Assembly (NCBI GenBank): GCA_023391425.1
Contig: JAEWAX010000066.1
Span: 1 to 64,000 of the forward strand
Reading direction: 5' to 3'
Origin: Bacillota bacterium
Lineage (GTDB): Bacteria > Bacillota > Clostridia > Acetivibrionales > DSM-1351
Length of the DNA: 64,000 bases
How positions within the stretch are numbered: the stretch's first letter is position 1; every line of letters starts with the position of its first letter. Below, piece by piece: positions 26,631 through 36,300 of this stretch. The notes beneath the pieces were generated by a model that worked only from the letters and a program-made list of their open reading frames with translations, did not search any database and had not been told where the DNA came from. The translations under genes and the position numbers were made by a program.

Positions 26631-26687
26631 AAAAAAGATGTATACCTGATTTGAATATAAGTTCAAGTCTGGTGTACATCTTTTTTT
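26631..26687 (+). terminator. Original glmS terminator, displaced by the transposon
   Basis: A strong hairpin: arm AAGATGTATACC with TTGAA, and arm TTCAA with GGTGTACATCTT, then seven T. It lies 50 bp past the transposon end; joining 5090 to 26582 would put it about 75-130 bp behind the glmS stop, the expected place for the glmS terminator. Confidence 0.75.
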
Positions 26688-26779
26688 GAATATTCAAAAA
26701 AAAACTAAAAATCAATAATTTGACGATGAAATTTTTAGACCGGAACAACTAGATGTAGCTTTGTAAAACAAATTGGAAT

Positions 26780-27450
26780 TATGCAATTTAGTTTGAATTT
26801 TATAAAACGATATGTGGAATTGAAAAACAATTTCTATTGACACCTGTCTTAAGATTATCTGGCACCAAGATTCTGGTAACTTCTCCAAAGAACTTATAGG
26901 CATTCACATGTGCTGTAATCCAACTTTCCATATTCATAGATGAAAAAGCTTCAACATAGGCATATGCTGCATGATAATGATGCTACAAAGATATAGGCAT
27001 CAATAATCTCACCTGTAGTATCATCGATAATAGCTACTGTACTACCAGCCCAATCTACTTCAAGAATCTCGCCAGGTTTGCGGTTAATATGCATAGTAGC
27101 TTTAGTGGTGTTAGCATATTTATGATAATACCTACAGAATTGGCTGTACATTAATGGGATTTCGTTGTTCTGCCTACACTCTTAACAGTATTCATTCCAT
27201 AGTAAACGAAGAGTGACACCACTATTGGATAGTTCCCTGTGCAGGTGTTCGCCGCTAGGAAGTTTCCTGTTAGAAGAATATTTCTTTTCTGGAACATAAG
27301 ATTTTGCAGATCATCATCAGTCATGTCTTTTTGCAGTGGACATGAAATGTCACATTGTCCTGCTCGTTCTAATACAGTATTACACCAAACTTTAGATAAT
27401 TGCCATTGAACGAAACTGTGGAGAATACTTTGTAGAATAAATCAGCTGTT
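26780..27450 (-). pseudogene. istA: Decayed IS21-family transposase (istA remnant)
   Basis: Translated on the minus strand in shifting frames, the stretch gives DMTDDDLQNLMF, HRELSNSGVTLRLLWNEYC, a TAA stop, CRQNNEIPLMYSQFCRYYHKYA, TKATMHINRKPGEILEVDWAGSTVAIID, then after a frame shift YVEAFSSMNMESWITAHVNAY and VTRILVPDNLKTGV. This is the usual order in IstA, including the first catalytic Asp of EVDWAG. Stops and frame shifts make it non-functional, and no istB or clear terminal repeats are seen. The stretch 27451-27765 before the next gene shows nothing else. Confidence 0.75.
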
Positions 27451-27765
27451 GATGAAGAATTTGATTGGATTGATACCTATACCCAAAATGTTAATTGTCC
27501 TTTTTCTAGCACAAATCTAAAATAGAAATTTTATATAGACTTGTGTATTAGCATTATTTGTAATAATATATCAAATATAATAACAAGGATTGTTTTAACT
27601 AAAATTAGAATCTATCCTTGATAATTTATTCTATACATTATAATATTTTTATTTAAAAAAATATTTTAATGCCTGAAATACGAAATTAACTATATATTTC
27701 TGGAAGTTCAAAATCAGCATAGTTTACGAATGGATTGAAGAATAGGATTAATAAGGGAGAAGGGT

Positions 27766-28503
27766 ATGAGAGTTGCAATTTGCGATGATGATATAAATCA
27801 GCTTGCTGTCATAAGAGCAACAATGGAACACTATATGATCCAGCATGCGGAGAAGACTTACGCAATTGAATGCTTTGACAATCCGCTTGAGTTTTTGCAG
27901 CGCTTAGAAAATACAGGCATATATGATATTTTGCTTTTAGATATATGTATGCCAGGTATTTTGGGTACTGATATTGCAAAAGAAATTCGCAATAAAAAGG
28001 AGAAAATAGAAATTATTTTTCTTACCACTAGTAAAGATTATGCCGTGGAAGCTTTTGCACTGAAGGCTGCTCATTATGTAGTCAAGCCCTTTACGGCGGA
28101 GCAGTTTGCCGAAGCCTTGGACAGAGCAGTGGGAAATATTAAAAATAAACAAACGAAGAATATTAGCATAAAGATGAAAAACGGTGATTTGAGGTTTGTT
28201 GAGCTTAGCGAGATTATGTATATTGAGAGTTTTAGCCACTCTCAAATCGTTTATTTGAAAAGCGGCGAAAGCCTTGAGGCAAGACAGTCGCTTGCCAAGC
28301 TTTCTTCTATATTTGATGAGGCATCCAAGGGACAGTTTATATGTCCGTATAAGGGCTTTATTGTAAATCAGAAAAGCATTCAGGGAATTGAGTCTGATAA
28401 AATTATCCTGAAAAATGGCAAGGGAATCCCCATTGTTAAGCGCAATTTTACTGAAATAAAGCAACAATATTTTAGCTACATGTTTGCGAGGGAGGGGGAG
28501 TAA
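27766..28503 (+). CDS. LytTR-type response regulator (AgrA/LytR class)
   Basis: A 245-residue regulator: receiver domain (residues 1-125) with acidic pocket D7-D9, phospho-acceptor D59 (LLLDICMPG) and K108 region (VVKPF), then a LytTR DNA-binding domain (about 140-240, with IMYIESFSHSQIVYLKSGE and KGFIVNQKSI). LytTR regulators bind pairs of direct repeats about 21 bp apart; such a pair lies at 29918-29952 in front of the surface-protein genes. A GGGAGAAGGGT site precedes the ATG. It overlaps closely with the kinase gene that follows. Confidence 0.92.
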   Translation: MRVAICDDDINQLAVIRATMEHYMIQHAEKTYAIECFDNPLEFLQRLENTGIYDILLLDICMPGILGTDIAKEIRNKKEKIEIIFLTTSKDYAVEAFALKAAHYVVKPFTAEQFAEALDRAVGNIKNKQTKNISIKMKNGDLRFVELSEIMYIESFSHSQIVYLKSGESLEARQSLAKLSSIFDEASKGQFICPYKGFIVNQKSIQGIESDKIILKNGKGIPIVKRNFTEIKQQYFSYMFAREGE

Positions 28504-28504
28504 A

Positions 28505-29764
28505 ATGGAGTATCTCTATGATAATATTATCCGTGGAGCGGTTACAAACTTATTTGTCCTGCTTCACATGTTCATAGTAGGGGAAGCAAAATACGGAAAG
28601 AAAATTACCACCATTGCTTTTACTGCATTATATCTCCTGCTTACGAGCATTACTATCTGTATGTACTATTTCATTGATATAACAACCTTTTCGAAGTACA
28701 GTGCCATCGTTTGGATTTTTTGTGGTATAGCCTGCAAATTCCTCTTTGCCGACAGCGTTATGAAATGGATGTTTAACATCATTACCGTCATAAATGTATT
28801 CATTTTTGTGGTTATCATTAGTTATACCTTTGCGGATACAAACTCTGAAATTATTATTATTCGTGTGGTGCTATATACCATAATCATTTTTGTTTTTAAA
28901 AAATATTTACGGACACTATATCGTCAGGTGGTAGACAGATGGCATCTGTTTTTGGCTGCATCTGTAGCAGTTTTGCTGAATTTTCTGTATCCAATTATTA
29001 CAGCAAGAGATATACAGGTGATGCTAACTGAGGATATAATATCACTTCTGCTTATGGTACTTGCGATGCTTCTTATATATGTCACAATCTTTTGGTCACT
29101 TAGCAGCATAATAAAAGAATATGAATATCGCAGTGAAAATCAGCAGGCAAAGCTCAGCGAAAGTCTTCTTTCTGCTCAGCTTAACTCCTATGAAGAATTT
29201 GTTGAAGCCTCAAAACGCCACCGCCACGATTTGAGACATCATAACCAAATTATCATGGAATACTTAAAAGGCGGAGATATAGATGGTGCTGAGGAATATT
29301 TAAAACTGTATGATACAAGCATTAACCAAAGCGTCATCAAGCAATACTGCAAAAATTACATTGCCAATGCAGTGCTGTGTCTGTATGCACAAAAGGCTCA
29401 TTTGGAGGAGATAGTATTCGAAGCAAATGCGTACATTCCGGAGATCATTACTATCACCCAACCGGAGCTTGGCAGTATGCTTTCGAATATTCTTGAAAAT
29501 GCACTGGAAGCCTGCCGAAAGGCAAAAGGTGCTGAGCGTTTTATCACATTTACAGCCGAATTTGAGGATGACATGTTGAAAATAGAACTGCGAAATACAA
29601 CTAGTGGCGAATTGCATATCAGAAACAATCTGCCTGTATCCACCAAAAAGAACGGTGGAACAGGAACAAAAAGTGTGCTACACATTGTAGAGAGCTATCA
29701 TGGTATGCTCAATTTCAGGCAGGAGGACGAGACCTTTATTACTCAGATTATTCTGCCTACATAA
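28505..29764 (+). CDS. GHKL sensor histidine kinase (AgrC/VirS class)
   Basis: A 419-residue kinase with about six N-terminal membrane helices (residues 10-205), a dimerisation segment with RHRHDLRHHNQI (the H-box), and a GHKL ATPase domain: N-box SMLSNILENALEACRK and G-box KKNGGTGTKSV. This class senses peptides or envelope signals and phosphorylates LytTR partners. GGGAGGGGGAG at the end of the regulator gene sets the start at ATG 28505 rather than the upstream TTG at 28484. A clear terminator follows at 29810. No autoinducer-peptide gene is recognised next to it. Confidence 0.9.
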   Translation: MEYLYDNIIRGAVTNLFVLLHMFIVGEAKYGKKITTIAFTALYLLLTSITICMYYFIDITTFSKYSAIVWIFCGIACKFLFADSVMKWMFNIITVINVFIFVVIISYTFADTNSEIIIIRVVLYTIIIFVFKKYLRTLYRQVVDRWHLFLAASVAVLLNFLYPIITARDIQVMLTEDIISLLLMVLAMLLIYVTIFWSLSSIIKEYEYRSENQQAKLSESLLSAQLNSYEEFVEASKRHRHDLRHHNQIIMEYLKGGDIDGAEEYLKLYDTSINQSVIKQYCKNYIANAVLCLYAQKAHLEEIVFEANAYIPEIITITQPELGSMLSNILENALEACRKAKGAERFITFTAEFEDDMLKIELRNTTSGELHIRNNLPVSTKKNGGTGTKSVLHIVESYHGMLNFRQEDETFITQIILPT

Positions 29765-29809
29765 TATATGATGCTCATTACTGACTTTAATAAAGCAAAT
29801 TAGTATGAG

Positions 29810-29850
29810 AGCCACATAAAAACAGTTTACTGTTTTTATGTGGCTTTTTT
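29810..29850 (+). terminator. Terminator of the two-component operon
   Basis: Perfect 16-bp stem: AGCCACATAAAAACAG, loop TTTA, CTGTTTTTATGTGGCT, then a run of T. Confidence 0.92.
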
Positions 29851-29898
29851 ATGTAATGGAAGTTATAGTATCCAATAATTTCCTTACAACAGTACTAT

Positions 29899-29952
29899 TT
29901 GTCACAAATATGTCGTCTTGTGCAAAATTATGTATGTTTTGTGCAAGTTATG
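29899..29952 (+). promoter_or_regulatory. Candidate LytTR regulator binding repeats and promoter
   Basis: TTGTGCAAAATTATG (29918-29932) and TTGTGCAAGTTATG (29939-29952) are direct repeats 21 bp apart, the helical phasing of LytTR boxes. A weaker copy TTGTCACAAATATG lies at 29899-29912. An AT-rich -10-like TATTCTATATA follows near 29980, with no strong -35, as expected for an activator-dependent promoter. The regulator encoded at 27766 is the obvious candidate. Confidence 0.55.
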
Positions 29953-30037
29953 AAATAAAGCGGCCTTTTTGTATTAATATTATTCTATATATAAATACAT
30001 ACTGAACACAAGTATGTTCAGAAAGGAGGTCATACAT

Positions 30038-30247
30038 ATGCCTCAAGACTGCATTGACCACACAACAGAAGTGGAAAAACGAATAGTTGCAATCAAAACT
30101 AGTCCAAGGGATATCTGTTCATTTTATCAGCCACGGGATATGTGCCTTGTAGCAATGAAGGAGTGCTGGTATTGCAGGTATGCTTCATTTGATTTTGAGA
30201 GTAAAGATCCGGACAAGGACGGATTTTGTAAATTCAAGAAGTTTTGA
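30038..30247 (+). CDS. Small Cys-rich protein
   Basis: A 69-residue soluble protein with Cys in DICSF, DMCLV, ECWYCRYASF and GFCKF; the CWYC motif looks like a metal or redox site. The ATG at 30038 has an ideal AAGGAGG (30023-30029). It is the first gene behind the candidate LytTR boxes and 103 bp before the giant surface protein gene, so it should be co-regulated with it. No family is recognised. It carries no signal peptide, so it stays in the cytoplasm. Confidence 0.7.
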   Translation: MPQDCIDHTTEVEKRIVAIKTSPRDICSFYQPRDMCLVAMKECWYCRYASFDFESKDPDKDGFCKFKKF

Positions 30248-30350
30248 CTTTTTCGTAGAAAAAGCATCAGAAAGTTGAATTGGACAAAGGATAGTTACTA
30301 CAACTCGGATTATTACTATATGGTTACAAGAAAATTAGGAGGAGGTAAAC

Positions 30351-33300
30351 ATGAAAAAAAGAATTTTAGCGTTTGTACTTTGCTTTTGTATAATGTTTTC
30401 GTTAATGCCAACATGGCCAGCAACAGCGGAGGCAGCACCATCACTACCATCAACACTTTATGTCAGCAATGGTGCAATCAAGATTGAAGACGGTACAGAT
30501 ACCGATACAATAAAAGTCACATATACTGAAGTTACATATACTGAAAGCACGAAAAAAACAGTTGACAACCTGCCGATGAATACTGAAATTACTATAATAG
30601 GTACAACCGCATCAAACTCAGTAATAGTAAACACAGCGGCAAAGCTTGCCGACAACACAACAGCAAAAACCATCAAGATAACTCTAAGCTATGCGAAAAT
30701 AGATGTTTCGAGTAAAGAGAACTGTGCTGCTTTTGATATTCAGGGCAACTCTGTGGTCAATTTGACACTAGTTAGTATCAATTCCCTGAAAAGCAGTAAA
30801 CATATGGCAGGCTTGCAGGTGAATACAACTGCAACTGTGACCATTGGCGGAACAGGCACACTCACTGCTACAGGTAACGATAGTGCAGGTATTGGCGGCG
30901 GCACGATAGTCATTACAGGTAATGCTAATGTAGAAGCAAATGGTGCTAACAGTTATGCAGGCATTGGCGCTGGCACGATAGTCATTACAGGTTATGCTAG
31001 TGTAAAAGCAAAGGGTGGTGACTATGCGGCAGGCATTGGTGGCAAATATGTCAATGTAGGCGCGGATATTACAATAAACGAAAATGCAGTGGTAACAGCC
31101 ACAGGTGGCAAAGGCGGCGCAGGTATCGGCGGCGCAGGCATCAGTTATGGTAATAATGCAAGTGACGTAGGTTATGATATTAAGATCGGTGGAAATGCAA
31201 GCGTTACAGCTATTGGTGGAAGTGATCAAGACGGAGGCGGCGCAGGCATAGGCCGTGGCAGATTAAACTGTAAGGCAGGAAAAATCACCATCAGCGGAGG
31301 TAATATTGTTGCTACTGGTGGCAAAAGTTTAGGAGGCATAGGTGATGGTGGTCACGGCATCGGAAATAATGACGATACTATAAGCATCAGTGCAGGAACG
31401 GTTATAGCTACAAGCATAGATACTTATGGCATTTTTGGAGCAAAAGTCATGATTGACGATACGGCAGATATAACTGCGATCTCTACTGGTGATTCTAAAC
31501 GATGGAACCCTGAAGCCATCCATAGTAAAGAAACTATGACTTCAACTGCAGACGGAAAAACTGTTGCAAATATTTTGATGGTAAAATATAAAAATCCAGT
31601 TTCGGCAGGGACGGCAACAACAGTAAAAACCTCAGGTGGCGAAGATTTATATCCGAAGATTACCTACTCACCGGTCACAGGTTATAAAAGCATTGCCATT
31701 AAGGTGCCAAAATTTGCAGAAGGTCAAACCTCAGAGAACTATACTGTTTATTCAGGTTACACAGGCACGACAAAGCAAATGCATAATCCTACTGGTTACA
31801 CATATGATCCCAATAATACATTTAGCATAAAAGCGGGGCTAAACACATTTTCAAACGTTGAAGACGCCATCCCATTCCTCAAAGCAGGAGAGGTAAGCCG
31901 CACAAGTGATACAAAAGCTACAGTTCAATTTACCTCAGACCAAACCGGAACATATTATTACAGCATCGGCAAACCGGCGACGGATTCATTGGGTGGTGGT
32001 ACAAATTTCAATACAAGCAAACAGACCATAACGCTCACAAACCTGGACGCTGGACGGAAGTATATTTACATCATTGTCAAGAATGCGGCAGGTAGAGTAT
32101 CATTGGATAATTTTATAATCACAATTCCGGAGTATGTTGCACCAACCTACACCGTAACCTATGACAGTCAAGATGCAACAACAGAAGCAAATCCGAACTC
32201 AAAAACTGTAGTTTCATCTGCAACAGTGGGCTCCTTGCCAACTCCACCACAAAAAACAGGCTTTACCTTTGGCGGTTGGTTTACAGAAATAAATGGCGGT
32301 GGAAAAGAGTTCACAGAAAACACGCCCGTAACTGGAAATATAACTGTTTATGCATATTGGACAGGGATTACATATGGTGCAAATAATCATCTATTTGCTA
32401 ATGGTAATGCAATTATCATATCCTCACCCAATGGAGATGATAAGAGCAATATTTACATTGATTCAAACGCAAACGGAATAATTGATGCAGGCGAAGTACC
32501 AGTTGATTTATACGCAATCAGAGGAAGCTACACTGCACCAAAGGGCGATACAACTAATGGATTTGAATTAAGTGAGTATAGTATTTTAGGAGGAAGTACA
32601 AAGGCTTTAAAGGGCGATACAAAAATAACCATGCTTAGCGGAAACGCTGGGGCGGTCTATGGTGGTGGAGGGCGTTCTAATGGTTCAACTGTTGAAAACA
32701 CTAACATCACCATAAAGGGTGGCTCAGTAGGCGCTGTGTGCGCAACTGGTCCGATTGATAATACAAATGTAAATGGATATGCTGTCATTAATGTTGAAGG
32801 TGGTAACATAACGAGGCTTATTGAATTAAGCTCGGGCTATTCCACTGTTGGGAACTATAGCATTATTATAAATGGTGGTTCTGTGACCCACGTGAAAACA
32901 GAGGTTTATAATAGAACAAACGTCAGACCAATAAACAATAAATCCGAAATTCTTTCTAAAACTGAATTGTTTATTGGAGAAGAATCAGCTCCTGCGAGGA
33001 ATACTCGCATAACTGCAAAAGATATTGATATTAAAGGAATTGACTATTCTTATGGTTTGAATGATGTATTTACTAACTACTATGGATATCTATATCTATG
33101 GTTACCTGAAGGTGCTGTTGCTACACCTCCAACTTACACTGTAGAGTATAACGGCAACAATCAAGACAGCGGAAGTGTTGCTACTCAGACAACAAAAGTA
33201 GGGACTGAAACAAAAGTTTCTGCAAACGGATTTATCAAAGAAGGATTCAACTTTGAAGGTTGGAACACAAAGGCGGATGGAACAGGTACACCTTATGCTG

Positions 33301-36300
33301 TAGGCAAAATTATCCCTTCACAAACGGCAAGGACAACGATTACCCTCTACGCACAGTGGACTGCGATAGCACCACAAACCTACACCGTAACCTATCACGG
33401 CAACGGTGCAGACAGCGGAAGTGTTGATACTCAGACAGCAAAAGTAGGGACTACAACAACAGTTTCTACGAATGGATTTAGAAAAACAGGATATGACTTC
33501 ACAGGTTGGAACACAAAGGCGGATGGAACAGGTACACCTTATGCTGTAGGCAAAATTATCCCTTCACAAACGGCAGGAACAACCATTACCCTCTACGCAC
33601 AGTGGACTGCGCAAACCTACACTGTAGTGTATAACGGCAACAATCAAGACAGCGGAAGTGTTGCTACTCAGAGAACAAAAGTAGGGACTGAAACAAAAGT
33701 TTCTGCAAACGGATTTATCAAAACAGGATTCAACTTTGAAGGTTGGAACACAAAGGCAGATGGAACAGGTACAGCTTATGCTGTAGACGCAATTATCCCT
33801 TCACAAGCAGCAAATACTACTGTAATTTTGTTTGCACAGTGGACCGAGGCAGCAGCACAAAACTACTATGTAGTATATAACGGCAACTATGCAAATAGCG
33901 GAAGTGTTGCTACACAGACGACAAACGTAGGTACAGTAACAAAAGTTTCTGCGAATGGATTTGAAAAAACTGGATTTACATTTACAGGTTGGAACACAGC
34001 GGCGGATGGCTACGGTACATCTTATACTGAAGGCGCAATTATCCTTTCACAAGCAGCAAACACTACTGTAATTTTGTATGCACAGTGGAAGGAAAATACT
34101 TCAACCCCAACAGACAAGATCACTATTAAAATAAACGGTACATATGACCCCAACACAAATACAATAGGTAATGATGGCGTGCAGTACAGTGGCACTTCCG
34201 TGGATGATGCAATTTCAAAATACTTAGTCGCCACCGGATATACCGCCGTCAAGCAACTTAAAATCATAGCAGGCAAAGTTACAACCGACGACTGGAGGAA
34301 AATCTTAGCTCTATCTTATATGATTAATTTTGAGATAGATAGTGCGGTTACAGAAGTAGCAAATATACCGGAATCCTATAGCAACGCTGGACAATCAAAA
34401 GTAATTGAAAGTGTAAAAATCCCACAGGCCATATCTATCGGTAAATTCGCATTTTCGCACTGTAGTAATTTAAAAGCAGTAATTTGCCCAAAGGCTGTAA
34501 CTATTGGTGAAAATGCATTTGATTCATGCGTAGCTTTAACAACAGCTAATTTCCCCGAAGTTACAACTATCGGTTTTTCTGCATTTTATAATTGTAGTAA
34601 TTTAAAAGCAGCAATTTACCCAAAGGCTGTAACTATTGGTGACTTTGCATTTGCGAAATGCAAAGCTTTAACAACAGCAGATTTCCCTGAAGTTACAACT
34701 ATCGCTGACAGTGCGTTTTCAGAATGCGAAGCTCTAGCAACAGTAAGTTTCCCAAGAGCTAAAATTATTACTAATTCTGCATTCGGAGGTTGCAAAGCCT
34801 TAACAACAGTATATTTCTCCGAAGTTACAACTATCTATGCTTTTGCATTTTCAAGTTGCGAAGCTTTAACGACAGCAAACTTCCCAAAAGCTACTAATAT
34901 TGGAGGATCTGCATTTGAAGATTGTAAGGCTTTAACAACAATAAGTTTCCCCGAAGCTACAACTATTAATTCTAATGCATTTTATAGGTGCGGCGCTTTA
35001 ATAACAGCAAGTTTCCCAAAAGCTATAGATATCATGGACTATGCATTTAGTGATTGCTACTCTTTAACAAAATTAAGTGTTCCACTAATTAAAAACTTCG
35101 GTCAATGTACATTTAATATGTGCACAGCTTTAACAACGCTTGAAATTGGAGCAACACCACCGAGTTTGAAAAATGGCAACGCTTTTTCAAAATTAACACA
35201 GACAAAATCATTATTTTTCATCAATGCAGATGGAACAGAGCTCACAGGCAGTGCACTTACAGCTGCGCAAAATGCTTATAAAGCAGATGATAACTATTAC
35301 CAGAGTGATGGCCATGACCTATGGGCTGGATGGATAATTGCGAGGTCATCGACCAAAACCTACACTGTAGTATATAACGGCAACTCTGCAGACAGCGGAA
35401 GTGTTGCTACACAGACAACAAACGTAGGTACAGCAACAACTGCTTCTTCAAACGGGTTTAGCAAAGCGGGATTCACATTTAAAGGTTGGAACACAAAGGC
35501 AGATGGAACAGGTACAGCTTATACTGAAGGTGCAAGTATCCCTTCACAGGAGGCAGGAACAACCATTACCCTCTACGCACAGTGGACCGAGGCAGCAGCA
35601 CAAACCTACACTGTAGTATATAACGGCAACGGTGCAGACAGCGGAAGTGTTGCTACTCAAACAACAAAAGTAGGGACAGAAACAACTGTTTCTAAAAACG
35701 AATTTAGCAAGGCTGGATTCACCTTTAAAGGTTGGAACACAAAGGCGGATGGAACAGGTACAGCTTATGATGTAGGCGCAAGCATCCCTTCACAAACGGC
35801 AGGAACAACCATTACCCTCTATGCACAGTGGATCGAGATGGCAGCGCAAACCTACACTGTAGTATATACCGGCAACGGTTCAGACAGCGGAAGTGTTGCT
35901 ACTCAGACAACAAAAGTAGGGACTACAACAACAGTTTCTGCGAATGGATTTAGCAAAGCGGGATTCACCTTTAAAGGTTGGAATACAAAGGCGGATGGAA
36001 CAGGTACACCTTATGCTGTAGGCGAAAGTGTGTCATCACAGGAAGCAGGGACAACCATTACCTTCTACGCACAGTGGCAGGAAAACAAATATGAAATTAT
36101 TGGAACAGTAAAAGACGGAAATAGCAACAATGTTTCGGGCGCGACTGTTAAGATTATGCGTGGTCGAAACCAAATTGGATTATCGGTTCAAACTGATACG
36201 AATGGACAATTTACAATTGCGAACGTAACAAATGGCACATATAATCTTGTAATATCCTCTGGTACTGCGCCTAATGAGGTAGTTATTACAAAAATTATTG

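Noticed and set aside
26712..27151. Short minus-strand frames as separate small genes
   Set aside because: They are pieces of one decayed istA reading across frame shifts.
30458..31229. Long minus-strand frames inside the surface-protein gene
   Set aside because: They are the mirror of Gly/Thr/Val-rich repeats; composition is abnormal and no start signals are present.
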